A DNA stretch of 64,000 bases, taken from Anodontia alba. Taxonomy: Eukaryota; Mollusca; Bivalvia; Lucinida; Lucinidae. Under the pieces are notes generated by a model. The model had not been told where the DNA came from and did not search any database. It saw only the letters and a program-made list of their open reading frames with translations. Positions 9,700 to 21,290 of the stretch are shown here, one piece after another. The DNA is taken from contig OZ024830.1 in NCBI GenBank assembly GCA_964016985.1, forward strand, positions 18,810,387 through 18,874,386, read 5' to 3'. The position numbers and the translations under genes were made by a program. Position 1 is the stretch's first letter. The number at the start of each line of letters is the position of its first letter.

Positions 9700-11130
9700 G
9701 ATCCCAATAACATACATATTTGGAACATAACATCTATGGCTGACTTAGCCTCACTATCATTCCAAGGTAAAACTACCACAATACAATCACTATCAGAGAA
9801 ACCCCTATCATGATAATATTACTATCAAGGGTCCAATATCACAATACATCAACATACTAACAGCATTTCGAAATCAAATGAATGTAGTTGATTTTGTAAA
9901 GACTGGACTGCCTGTAAAAGTACCTAACATTACTGCTTTGTCACCATTCTAACAAAAATTTTTGCAAAGCAGAAGTCCTTTCTGTTCTTATATTTTGTTA
10001 ATTTGGACAAAAAAGCTGCAGAATGGTATTACATTAGGAGATAAAAGCACCGCAAGTAGAACACCCTGCCATAGCAATTGTTTGTTTATGTATGTTATCG
10101 TTGCGAAAATGTCTGGAAAGAAAATAACGGAGGGACAGATAACAATCCTAAACCAGATTTTGATAATATCAATGGACAGATAACAATCCTAAACCAGATC
10201 TTGATAATATCAATGCATTTAGCAAGTTTGGTTAAAAGGCCTTGTTATTTACTCAAGTTATCATCCGGAAACGAAAATATGGGCGTGTTTAGGGCAGATA
10301 ACTCTGTAAAAATTTGACGAAATTTGCCCATTAGCAATTCCAAAACAGACCTCCTTAAGGTCAATGTATATAGCAAGTTTGGTTAAAATCCCTTGTTATT
10401 TACTCAAGTTATCATCTGGAAACAAAAATATGGGCGTGTCTCAGGCAGATAACGCCGTAAAAATTTGACGAAATTCGCCCATTAGCAATTCCATACCAGA
10501 TCTCCTTAATGCCAATATATATAGCAAGTTTGGTTAAAATCCCTTGTTATTTACTCAAGTTATCATCCGGAAACGAAAATATGGGCGTGTCTCAAACAGA
10601 TAACTCCATAAAAATTTGACAAAATTTGCCCATTAGCAATCCCAAACCAGATCTCCTTAATGTCAATGCACACAGCAAGTTTAGTTAAAATCCTTTGTTA
10701 TTTACTCAAGTTATTGTCCGGAAACGAAAATATTGGCGTGTCTCGGGCAGATAACTCCGTAAAAAATTGACAAAATTTGCCCATTAGCAATCCCAAACCA
10801 GATCTCCACAATATCAATGCACATACCAAGTTTGGTGAAAATCCATTGATGTTTACTCAAGTTATCATCCGGAAACGAAAATGGGATGGATGGATGGGTG
10901 GACGGACATACGACGGACAGACGGACGTCCAAAGTGAAACCATAATACCCCACCACTATTGTGTGGCAGAGTATAAAAATGTACAGGTGCAAAAAATACA
11001 TGTATCAAAACTATCGATAGTTGAAAAGACTATCGGTGATACCTATCAATAATTGAAAACACTATCATGACAGCACTATCATGGCAGTCACTATCATGAT
11101 GCATCGATATGTTGATGTATTGTTATACCA
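9700..11130. mobile_element. Possible TIR element enclosing a tandem array
   Basis: 'tatcacaatacatcaacata' (about 9848) is nearly the inverse of 'atatgttgatgtattgttat' (about 11108). Both ends are flanked by scattered 'actatcatga' motifs. Between them lies the 151-bp tandem array. Boundaries are approximate, and no target duplication was identified. Confidence 0.4.
10140..10890. repeat. Tandem repeat, 151-bp period, five copies
   Basis: 'agcaagtttggttaaaat' or a close variant begins at about 10221, 10372, 10523, 10674 and 10825, so spacing is a constant 151-152 bp. Each unit also has 'ttatttactcaagttatcat' and 'aaaatatgggcgtgt'. The array ends in 'gatggatggatgggtggacg', as is common at the edge of such bivalve repeats. 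Confidence 0.85.
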
Positions 11131-11439
11131 CTAATGACATCGGATATCCAGATAAGTGGGAGTAAAAGGTATTTTAGCAGTGTTTTATTTTTATTTTATT
11201 TCTTTTTTTCTTTGTTGAAAAACAGCATTGACTTTGAAGCTGGAATGGGTAAAAGTACACAATGAAATTTTAGATTTTGGTATTGAAATAAAATTTAGGG
11301 GGTTAACATTTTCAGTGAACTTAACATTTAAAAAGAAAACAATCTTAATACCTAAATTTTATATGATAACATCAGCAGCGACAATTTCTCTTGATACAGC
11401 AATTTTCCATACACTGATTGTTTTGTGAGCAATACTGGT

Positions 11440-11580
11440 AAATGTACATTAGAGTCACATGAAATGCCATGCCTTACTTTCTCTATAACAAAAATATATG
11501 GTACAATTTTGCCTAGTACTTTTAGAGTTAGGCATTGCAGATGTGCATTTCAGCATTAAGCTTTAAAGCTGGGGGTAAGA
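11440..11580. repeat. Family C MITE fragment
   Basis: 'agagtcacatgaaatgccat' and 'gcattaagctttaaagct' belong to the right half of the family C foldback. Confidence 0.4.
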
Positions 11581-11695
11581 CACTCATTGTACCAACACCT
11601 CATCTGGAGCACTGTAACACAATGACTTTAGCAGATGTACCTACATATAAAGTTTGGTAAGCCGAAGCCATATAGTATAGGAGATATGGCCCAGG

Positions 11696-11849
<154 letters not shown>

Positions 11850-12847
11850 ATATGCGTGTGTGGGAAACACATCCTCTTCCACAGATGAGCCTACCAGTAA
11901 AACTTGGTAAGCCTAGTGCGTAAAATATAGGAGATATGCACTGGATAAGTATTTTAAATAAAGTGGCCAGCTGTCAAAATAAAGGTCACAGTGACCTACT
12001 TTTGAGGTCTAAAAAGCTAAGTGTAGCATGCTCTTGTTCAGGTTTGATAAGCTAAAAATACCAGTAGACTGTTTTTGTTCAGGTTTGAAAAGCTCAGTGT
12101 AGTATGTTCCAGTTCAGGTTAGAAAATCTAAGTGTAGCATGTTCTTGTTCAGGTCTGAGAAGCTGAGTGTAATATCTTCTTGGTCAAGGGTCATGTCTGA
12201 GAAGTTAGGTGCAATATGTTCTTGGTAAATGGTCAGGTCTGAGAATTTATGTATAGCCTGATCTTGTTCCTGTCTGAGAAATTAAGTGTATTATGCTCTT
12301 GTTCAGGTCTGAGAATATATGTGTAGTATGTTCTTGTTCAGCTTTGAGAAGCTAAGTGTAGTATATTCATGTTCAGATTTGAGAAGCTATGTGTAGTATG
12401 TTCTTGTTCAGATCTTAGAAGCTAATTGTAGTATGTTCTAATTCTGTTCAGGTCTGAGAATATATGTGTGGTAAGTTCTTGTTCAGCTTTGAGAAACTTA
12501 AGTGTAGTATGTTTATGTTCAGATATGAGAAGCTAAGTGTAGTATGTTCTTGTTCAGATCTGAGAAGATAAGTGTAGAATGTTCACGTTCAGATCTGAGA
12601 AACTAAGTGTAGTATGTTCTTGTTCTGGTCTGAGAAGTTAAGTGTAGAATGTTCTTGTTCAAGTCTCAGAAATTAGCTGTAGCATATTCTTGTTCAGATC
12701 TAAGAAGCTAAGTGTAGTATGTTCTTGTTCAGGTCTGAGAAGCTACATGTAGTAGGTTCTTGTTCAGGTCTGAGAAGCTACGTGTAGTAGTTCAGATCTA
12801 AGAAGCTAAGTGTAGTATGTTCTTGTTCAGAGCTAAGAAGCTAAGTG

Positions 12848-13094
12848 TTTGTTTGTTTGTTTGTGTTGAGGTTTTACGGCCCAGTCAACCCAATGGGGTC
12901 ATGTCTAGCGCGGTCAGTTTTCCTAACCACATGTTTACTGGACAGGCTTAGTCCTCTAAGCGGTTCACCAGTACTGTGCACATTCTTTCGCCAGAAACTG
13001 ACAACTGCCCTTCTTGAATCAGCAGAAGGGAGAGAATGACCGTAGAAAATATTTCATGATCAATCTCCACGAAAGAATGTTGCCGACCTCGGTG
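12848..13094 (-). repeat. 5'-truncated family 1 SINE inside the minisatellite
   Basis: Starts (plus strand) with (tttg)n and 'tgttgaggttttacggccca' and ends 'gttgccgacctcggtg'; the tRNA-like head is missing. 'aagaagctaagtg' flanks both sides (12835-12847 and 13095-13107), although in a repeat array this could also be a monomer-phase effect. Confidence 0.85.
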
Positions 13095-14037
13095 AAGAAG
13101 CTAAGTGTAGTATGTTCTTGTTCAGGTCTGAGAAGCTACGTGTAGCACGTTCTTGTTCAGATCTAAGAAACTAAGTGCAGTATGTTCTTTTTCGGATCTG
13201 AGAAGCCAAGTGTAGTATGTTCTTGTTCAGATCTGAGAAGATAAGTGTAGAATGTTCATGTTCAGATCTGAGAAGCTAAGTGTAGTATGTTCTATTTAGA
13301 TCTGAGAAGCTATGTGTAGCATGTTCTTGTTCATAGCTGAGAAACTTTAAGTGTAGTATATTATTGTTCAGATCTGAGAAGCTAAGTTTAGCATGTTCTT
13401 GTTCAGATCTGAGAAGCTAAGTGTAGCATGTTCTTGTTCATAGCTGAGAAACTTTAAGTGTAGTATATTATTGTTCAGATCTAAGAAGCTAAGTTTAGCA
13501 TGTTCTTGTTCAGATCTGAGAAACTTAAGTGTAGTATATTCTTGTTCAGATCGGAGAAGCTAAGTGTAGTATGTTCATGTTTAGGTCGGAGACGCTAAGT
13601 GTAGTATGTTCTTGTTCAGATCTGAGAAGCTAAGTAAAGTATACTCTTGTTCAGATCTGAGAAACTTAAGTGTAGTATATTCTTGTTCAGATCTAGGAAG
13701 CTAAGAGTTATATGCTCTTGTTCAGATCTAGGATGCTAAGTGTATTATGTTTTTGTTTAGGTGTGTGAAACTAAGTGTAGAACGTTCATGTTCAGGTCTG
13801 AGAACTAATGTAGTTTCTTGTTCAGGTCTGACAAGCTAACTGTGGCATCTTAGAAGCTAAGTGTAATATGAAGCTGTGGCATGTTCTCGTTTAGGTCTGA
13901 GAAGCTAAGTGTAATATGTTCTTGTTCAGGTCTAAGAAGCTATGTGTAGTATGTTATTGTTCGGGTTTGAGGTAAAGTGTAGTATGTTCATGCTCTAGTA
14001 TGAGAAGTAAAGTGTACCTGTAGTATCTTCTTGTTCA

Positions 14038-14338
14038 TCATTTGCGATGAGGTTTTAAGGCCAAGTCAACCCTATGGGGTCATGTAGAGTGTGGTCAGTT
14101 TACCTAACCACACTTTTACTGGGTGCGCTTAGTCGTCTAAGCGGATAATCAGTATTGAGCACATTCTTTTGCCAGAAACTGACAAATGAATCAGAGGAAG
14201 GGAGAGAATAAGCGTAGAAAGTATTTTATGATCAATCTCAACGAAAGAATGTTGCGGACCAAACCTGGCAGGGGTCGATCCCACAACCTCCTGATCTTCA
14301 AGCGGACATGCATCCAACTGAGCCACCGAGGCCCGCAT
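14038..14338 (-). repeat. Family 1 SINE inside the minisatellite, with head
   Basis: The minus strand begins 'gcgggcctcggtggctcagt', has a B-box-like 'gggatcgacccctgcc' region, and ends 'ggccttaaaacctcatcgca'. 'ttcttgttca' is present on both sides. Confidence 0.85.
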
Positions 14339-15567
14339 GTTCTTGTTCAGGTCTATGAAGCTAAGTGTAGTATGTTCTTGTTCAGATCTGAGAAGCTAAG
14401 TGTAGTATGTTCTCATTCAGGACTAAGAAGCTATGTGTTGTATGTACTTCTTCAGATCGTATGTTCTTCTTCAGGTCCTAGAAGCTAAGTGTAGTATGTT
14501 CTTGTTCAGGTCTGAGAAACTAAGTGCTGTGTGTTCTTGTTCAGATCTGAGAAGCTAAGTGTAGTATGTTCTTGTTCAGATCTGCAAAGCTAAGTGTAGT
14601 ATTTTCTTGTTCAGATCTGAGAAGCTAAGTGTAGTATGTTCTTGTTCAGATCTTAGAAGCTAAGTGTAGTATGTTCTTGTTCAGATCTGAGAAACTAAGT
14701 GTAGTATGTTCTTGTTCAGGTCTGAGAAACTAACATCTGTATGTTCTTGTTCAGATCTTAGAAGCTAAGTGTAATATGTTCTTGTTCAGATCTGAGAAGC
14801 TAAATGTAGTATGTTCTTGTTCAGGCCTGAGACACTAAGTGCTTTATGTTCTTGTTCAGATCTTAGAAGCTAAGTGTAATATGTTCTTGTTCAGATCTGA
14901 GAAGCTAAGTGTAGTATGTTCTTGTTCAGATCTGAGTAACTAAGTGTAGTATGTTCTTGTTCAGGTCTGAGAAACTAAGTGCTGTATTTTCTTGTTCAGA
15001 TCTGAGAAGCTAAGTGTAGTATGTTCTTGTTCAGATCTGAGAAGCTAAGTGTAGTATGTTCTTGTTCAGATCTGAGAAACTAAGTGTAGTATGTTCTTGT
15101 TCAGATCTGAGAAGCTAAGTGTAATATGTTCTTGTTCAGATCTGAGAAACTAAGTGTAGTATGTTCTTGTTTAGATCTGAGAAACTAAGTGTAGTATGTT
15201 CTTGGTTAGATCTGTGAAAGCTAAGTGTAGTGTGTTCTTGTTCAGGTCTGAGAAGCTAAATGTAGCATGTTCTTGTTCAGATCTGTGAAACTTAGTGTTG
15301 TATGTTCTTGTTCAGATCTGAAAAGCTAAGTGTAGTATGTTCTTGTTCAGATCTGAGAAGCTAAGTGTAATATGTTCTTGTTCAGATCTGAGAAGCTAAG
15401 TGTAGTATGTTCTTGTTCAGATCTGAGAAACTAAGTGTAAAATGTTCTTGTTCAGATCTGAGAAACTAAGTGTAGTATGTTCTTGTTCAGATCTGAGAAG
15501 CTAATTGTAGTATGTTCTTGTTCAGATCTGAGAAGCAAAGTGTAGTATGTTCTTGTTCAGATCTGAG

Positions 15568-16118
15568 AAGCTAATAGGCCTACTCCAGAAAATGCAAGTT
15601 ATGAAACTTTTGTGATAAGGGCTTTCAGTGTTCTATCACTTGATAGCAATTGATAAGACAAGAAAATCCTGAAAATTAGAATTAAATATCTAATTGGGTT
15701 TGGAAGATAGGGCTGCTTAAAATTAGACATTTCCAAATATGGTCATTTGAGAGAAAACGTATATATTTCCATAAGCAAACCCACAATTGCAAATCTGACA
15801 ACATATTATTACAGCTTTACTATCCAGGCAAAAGTCTGCCAAATATCATTGCATTTGGATCAAAAACATTAATTTTATGCATTATTTTATACAGCAACCT
15901 TGTATGATAAGGCATGAGAAAATTGCTCGCTTGTACCCACCTAGGTACAGCGTTTTATTATATGTTCTATATATATTTTGGATATCCGTAGCTCCGGAAC
16001 TACTTAACATATCAAGTTCAAATTTTCAGCATTTCTTAGTTGTGGGAAGGCTGCTAAATACATGAAGTTTAAACATTCTAGGTGCACAGGTTTCAAAGTT
16101 GGTATTTTCCGGATAAGG
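15568..16118. other. Non-repeat DNA interrupting the minisatellite
   Basis: Contains a short inverted phrase 'tatcacttgatagcaattga' and an AT-rich stretch. The 35-bp units resume at about 16119 with a divergent copy. No coding signal is seen. Confidence 0.5.
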
Positions 16119-16691
16119 ACTATTGTAATATGTTCTTATTCTGGTCTGAGAAGTTATGTGTAGTATGTTCTTGTTCAGGTCTGAGAAGCTAAGTGTTGTA
16201 TGTTCTTGTTCAGATCTTAGAAGCTAAGTGTAATATGTTTTTATTCAGGTCTGAGAAACTAAGTGTAGTATGTTTGTGTTCAGGTCTGAGAAGCTAAGTG
16301 TAGTTTCTTGTTCAGGTCTGACAAGTTAAGTGTGGCATGTTTTTGTTCAGATCTGAGAAGCTAAGTGTAGTATATTCTTCTTCAGGCCTGAGAAGCTTAG
16401 TGTAGTATAAACTTCTTCAGGTCAGAGAAGCTAAGTGTAGTATAATCTTCAGGTCCGAGAAGCTAAGTGTAGTATATTCTTCTTCAGGTCCGAGAAGCTA
16501 AGTGTAGTAGGTTCTTCTGCAGGTCTAAGAAGCTGTTAGTATATGCAGGTTTCAGTGACTGACATTTAGTATACCAGTACAAGTCTGTGAGACTAAGTCT
16601 TACATGTTAATTATGCAAAGATTATTAAGACTCACAGATGAAGTAGATTCGGCATGAAAAACTTTGACCCATAGGATATTCTGTTTGATGT

Positions 16692-16915
16692 ACACTACAA
16701 CCTCTTTATAACACGTTTCGTTATAATACGGTTTTGGATATAACATGGTTCAAAGATGGATCCCAAAAATGTATAGATTATATTGAAAAATGACCATAAA
16801 TGGTCATTTTTCAATATAATCTATACATTTTTGTTTGGATATAAAACGGTTGTTTAACTAACACGGTTTATGCTATGGACCCCAACAATAGTGTTATAAA
16901 GAGGTTGTGGTGTAT
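16692..16915. repeat. TIR MITE with central palindrome
   Basis: 'tacactacaacctctttata' and its inverse 'tataaagaggttgtggtgta' are the ends. The centre pairs 'tatattgaaaaatgaccat' with 'atggtcatttttcaatata', and 'ggatataacatggtt' pairs across as well. Confidence 0.85.
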
Positions 16916-16922
16916 ATTCATC

Positions 16923-17862
16923 TTAACCCTTGTCCTGCTGAATAAATTATGATGCCATGCCCAATTCAAATTTTCAGCCAATCGGATTACTTGATTAGAT
17001 TGTTGATACAAATTCACATACTGAATAGCAAACAGTGTAGATCAAGATCAATTGTCTTCTTTAGAATTGTAGCGATTTATCATGAAACACATGTATTTGC
17101 TACAGTCATTCGCTCTTTCCACTACTTCAAGATTGGCAGTTACAAGTTTCTTACGGAAGGGTGATCAATGTACTGGCTAACCGCTTATTGTATAAGCATG
17201 ACCCCTCTTTTTTATTGGCGCGATTCATAAAAAGAATGCTGTTCCCCATTCCATTTTGCGTAGACCCGTTTCGTAAAGCAATTGCAGTTAACTCCCTTTT
17301 AAGTCAGTTGCAGTTAGCTCCCTTAAAACAGTAAAATCTGCTGTGGAAGAAACTTACCCGCATTTATCAGGGTACAAATGAATATTGTCACGTTATTCTC
17401 TCACAGTATAATACATTAATAATATTATATTTATTGGCTTATACAACACTTTTCACAACTTTTGTTTCCATGTAAAGTGTTCTATTTTTTGTGACTTCAT
17501 CATTCGATATGCAAAACAAAGACTTATTATTAATTCATGACATTGTAATTAATTTATTACAGCAGAAGTTTTAAAAATCAGTGTGAGAATTAATTTCCCC
17601 ACACATTTCACACTATACTGATTCTTGAATCTACTGCTGCAATTAAAGGAATCAGTAAATGAACACCTTTTTTTCTGACAAGATAATTCTTTGGCGAAAA
17701 ATGACCAAAATTTGGCTCAAAATCTGGCTCAAAGTTAAAGAAAATGGCACAAAAAAATTCAAATTGGCGAAAATGGTGGCGAAAGAAAAAAAAATCCTAG
17801 TGCGAACCCTGACTGTTTGCAAAGGCAGGGTATATCCAGGTTCAGCAGGACAAGGGTTAAAC
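16923..17862. repeat. Family A MITE split by a ~745-bp insertion
   Basis: 'ttaacccttgtcctgctgaa' begins the left half and 'ggttcagcaggacaagggtt' ends the right half, matching the intact copies at 51583-51795 and 53840-54050. The insertion at about 17066-17811 falls at the central palindrome ('gtcttcttt'). The inserted DNA starts 'attgtagcgatttatcatga' and is a dispersed repeat also present in both large inverted arms (31600-31930 and 46500-46900). Confidence 0.75.
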
Positions 17863-17900
17863 TGCTGAGATATGCAAAGTCACAAAAAATTATTACCAAC

Positions 17901-17966
17901 CTCAAATGTTACCCTTGTAAGTTCACCAGGATGCTTGTTATTTTCTTCAGCAGTTAATTCCAATTT
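17901..17966 (-). CDS. MEAK7: MEAK7/TLDC1-like, coding exon 2
   Basis: On the minus strand the acceptor 'cttcatttcag' precedes 22 codons beginning KLELTAEENNKHPGELTRVT and ending FE, then the donor GTTGGT. Both ends are phase 0, matching exon 1 (ending CLEKLFQ) and exon 3 (starting NVFHG). The joined reading across exons 2 and 3, ELTRVTFE-NVFHGPL, reproduces the family layout of a short loop followed by a helix after the first EF-hand-like helix. The donor is weaker than the consensus, and an internal GGTAAC could give a shorter form. The exon is only 66 nt, so the claim rests on phase and on the family layout. Confidence 0.7.
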
Positions 17967-18011
17967 CTGAAATGAAGTAATAGGCTTATACAAATATGTG
18001 TGTTCTTATCA

Positions 18012-18256
18012 GGGCCCAGTTGTTCAAAGCGTCGTTAGCTTAACGAGCTCGTTAAGGGTCATTTCGTTAACTGTTTTAGCGGATTCAAGATGCAATATTC
18101 TGATATTTTTTGCTGAAAAAATGTGAGTAGCTTTTGCACTGCAAAAGCTACTCACATTTTTTCAGCAAAAAATTTCAGCATATTTGCGTATCAGTCGATG
18201 TAAATTTTAACGAATCGTTAACTAACGACATCGTTAGCTTTGAACAACTGGGCCCA
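18012..18256. repeat. TIR MITE with 'gggcccagttgttcaaagc' ends
   Basis: The terminal 'gggcccagttgttcaaagc' is inverted as 'gctttgaacaactgggccc'. Inside, 'cgttagcttaacgagc' elements recur, and the centre has a near-perfect hairpin ('gtgagtagcttttgca' and its complement). Confidence 0.88.
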
Positions 18257-19140
18257 GCTGTTTATTCCAGACAGAGGAGAATCAAGATAAATACATGTAT
18301 CCGTCTAACCTTTATGTTCAACAATCAACAAACTATAGGTGTTTCAAAATTACTGCAAAACTCTATGGGAAAGTGTCCACAATGCCTCTGTTACTTAAGA
18401 CAGCACCTGTTTTCAAAGAAAGGGGAGAAGTGTGACCCTGCAAATAACAGACTCATGCGACTCGTTTTGTGCTTAATAAACCTTTTACTCATCAAAATCC
18501 AGTAAGTATTACTACCATACTACAGCAGCTGAACTGACCAACACAAGAGGATTGTCACAGCATTTCCGAACCTGATACTCATGTATAAATGTATAAAGTT
18601 GCAATGGTCAAAGCAGACGCTCTGTACACAAATGACATTATCCGACTGGGTAGATTATATGCTGCCAGTTAGCTGATTGACAGACGAAATAGCTTGTCTG
18701 CGGATAATTTTAGCCTAAAGCAACAAAAGATATCACGCCACCTCCTATGCACTGGGAGGACAGCCAGGGCAGGTAATTATTACCATATAGACTATATTGA
18801 AATAATTTATATTTTCAGCATGTAAATGGAAGGACAAGGAATAAAATAAATGGACAGATTTTATTAGTTTCATTTTCACTAAATATCGACAATGCTAAAT
18901 TGAAAAACAATGTACATCTAATATGCAAACTACATATAAATACCAAGTTTAGGACTCACATAAAGTTTGCTCTAAAAGTCCCAGAAAATAAACACATGGA
19001 ACCTTGATGTTGGGATGCACAGATTTTTTTCCTTGTTAGTCCCAGGGCTCATAGAGGTCATTATGAAAATACACCTATTCAAATATACTGAAAATTTTAA
19101 GACCAAAAAATGGAAATTTTCAGATAAAAATTCTGACAGA
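18257..19140. other. Intron without recognised element
   Basis: An open frame runs 18134-18505 on the plus strand but starts inside the MITE hairpin. The rest is AT-rich with no splice-bounded conserved peptide that I can recognise. Confidence 0.4.
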
Positions 19141-19144
19141 TTTT

Positions 19145-19255
19145 ATAGCTCTGCTCAAAACATAGATTGTGGGTACTTGTTAGAACCGCCCAGCTGAGGC
19201 GGTTCTAATGAGTACCACAATCTATGTTTTTGAGCAGAAATAAGAAAAATAATGT
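19145..19255. repeat. Family B MITE, short copy
   Basis: 'tgctcaaaacatagattgtg' and 'cacaatctatgtttttgagc' pair around 'gttagaaccgcccagctgag'. Confidence 0.75.
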
Positions 19256-19692
19256 ATACCCCTGTAAACCTCAGTTTTACTATTTAAAAGTGGGGTTTAA
19301 GGGGGTCAACATTATATCGGCATGTTTTCGTGATGTAAATTAGAGCTGTACAAAATACATGTCTCCCCCACAAGTTGCCACTCACATAAAGAAAGTTTAT
19401 CCATTCTAATTATTCATCATCACTGCTTTATATTTCTATAAAGTTTCATGAAAATATCTTGAATGGTTTTCAAGCTATAGAGCGGATATGAAATTACTAT
19501 TGTCGAATTTCAATGGGGGATAACTCCAAAAAAAGTAAAGACAAGAGTAACTGTTCTTGTGTTCTGCACATCATCTGATCATGCTGATGATGCTTTATAT
19601 TTCTATGAAGTTTGACAAAATTACAATTGTCGAATTTCAAAGGGAGAATAACTCCAAAAATGTATAGACAAGAGTTAAGCTTCTTGTGTTCT

Positions 19693-20425
19693 AGGGCTGG
19701 ATACCGCGGAAAATAAAGTACCACGGTATACCGCGGTATTTAGCAGAGTACCGCAGTAAATACCATGGTATACTGCAACAGTATTAAATTTAGCAGAGGT
19801 CATTGTGAAATTGCCAGCAGTAGTTGCCATTTGGTTGATATGCCAACATCTGATGGTCTATAAGTTTAAACCACCTCAATCATCTGTGCTGTTTTATTTT
19901 CAATGAAATATTGATTTACATTGTATATTGTAATAGAAATTTACATTTTAAATTAAAAATCAGCTGTGGAGAGTTGAGACTGGAGATACATGTAGGACCA
20001 TAAGTCAGCAGTTTCCAGCACTTAATACTTTAGTAATCTCTTCCTGCTTATTATCAATTTTATAACTGCATACTTATTTACATCCCTATAACCCCTGTTA
20101 TACTTTCATTAAGTATCAACAGTTATTGTTACATATACAATGTATTTACTACAAGTAATGGTGCATGTATAATTATATCACCTCATCCATTGCCTAAGAC
20201 ATGTAGGCTTACCGTTTACAAACGAAATTCAATGGTTTATAACTGAAGCACACCATTTGAAGCTGTTTCAACTTCAACTGTTTCAATATTTTGGAGATTT
20301 ATGGTTTTCTACAATAAACTGTTGCTAAAAATAGAATCATCAAAATACTGCTGTACAGGCAGTATGTACCACGCCAAAGAAATACCGCGGTATAACAGTG
20401 TATCAGTATTTTTGCACACCCCTAC
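19693..20425. mobile_element. hAT-like non-autonomous element
   Basis: The ends 'tagggctggataccgcgg' and, inverted, 'taggggtgtgcaaaaatac' resemble hAT termini. Flanking octamers 'ttgtgttc' and 'ctgtgtcc' agree at six of eight positions, as expected for an aged 8-bp duplication. 'accgcggtata' motifs lie near both ends. No transposase frame is present. Confidence 0.5.
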
Positions 20426-20712
20426 TGTGTCCTGCACATCGTCTGATTTTGCTTTATATTTCTTTGAAGTTTCATCAAAATATCTTAAATGGTTTTCAAG
20501 TTATAGAGAAAACACAAAATTACCATTGTTGAATTTCAAAGGGGAATAACTTCAAAAATGTATAAACAAGAGATATGGTTCTTATTGTCTGCCCCTTGTC
20601 TGATGATGCTTTATATTTCTATGAAGTTTCACGATAATATCTTGAACGTTTTTTAAGTTAGCGAGCGGACACAAAATTGCCAATGTCAAATTTCAATTCC
20701 AAAAATGTAAAG

Positions 20713-21011
20713 TTTTGTTTGTGTTGAGGTTTTACGGCCCAGTCAACCCAATGGGGTCATGTCGAGCACGGTCAGTTTACCTAACCACACGTTTACTGGG
20801 CAGGCTTAGTCCTCTAAGCTGTTAACCAGTATTGTGCACATTCTTTCGCCAGAAACTGACAACTGCCCTTCTTGAATCAGCGGAAGGGAGAGAATGACCG
20901 TATATTTCATGATCAATCTCCACGAAAGAATGTTGCCGACCTCGGCGGGGGTTGAACCCGCAACCTCCTGGTCTCCAGTCGGACGGCGCATCCAACTGAG
21001 CCACCGAGGCC
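20713..21011 (-). repeat. Family 1 SINE with exact 14-bp TSD
   Basis: 'ccaaaaatgtaaag' flanks at 20699-20712 and 21012-21025. The minus strand begins 'ggcctcggtggctcagttgg', has the B-box-like 'gcgggttcaacccccgccg', and ends 'gggccgtaaaacctcaacac' plus an A-rich tail. It is the best full-length member in the window. Confidence 0.93.
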
Positions 21012-21290
21012 CCAAAAATGTAAAGACAAGCGTAACAGTTCTTGTGGTCTGCATGTCATCTAATAATTCTTTGTATGTCTATGATCTTGAACAGTTTTCA
21101 AGTTATAGAGGGGAAATAAAATTCCCATTGTGGAATTTCAAAGAGGAACTCCAAAAATGTAGAAAATTAAGATTTTGATTTTGATTTTGGAGAACAAGGG
21201 AAAATTCAAAAAATATTACAGGGGAACAAGGGAACATGTAGCACCCGCATCCCCCCCCCACCCCCCCCAGATCCACATAAACACACACCA

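Larger units (their letters stand above)
11980..16545. repeat. 35-bp minisatellite array
   Basis: The unit is agatctgagaagctaagtgt followed by agtatgttcttgttc (35 bp), repeated about 100 times. Copies at 14480-15560 are close to identical; those at 11980-12700 and 16370-16545 are diverged and of variable length. The array is broken by SINEs at 12848-13094 and 14038-14338, and by about 550 bp of non-repeat DNA at 15568-16118. No ORF is conserved across units. Confidence 0.95.
19390..21180. repeat. Imperfect ~140-bp repeats
   Basis: The phrases 'tttatatttctatgaagttt', 'tggttttcaagttatagag' and 'ggaataactccaaaaatgta' recur around 19440, 19600, 20460, 20600 and 21070. The array is split by a hAT-like element (19693-20425) and a SINE (20713-21011). 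A C-rich tract follows at 21248-21270. Confidence 0.65.

Noticed and set aside
11980..16545. CRISPR array
   Set aside because: Units of 35 bp are contiguous without spacers, and the DNA is clearly animal; it is a minisatellite.
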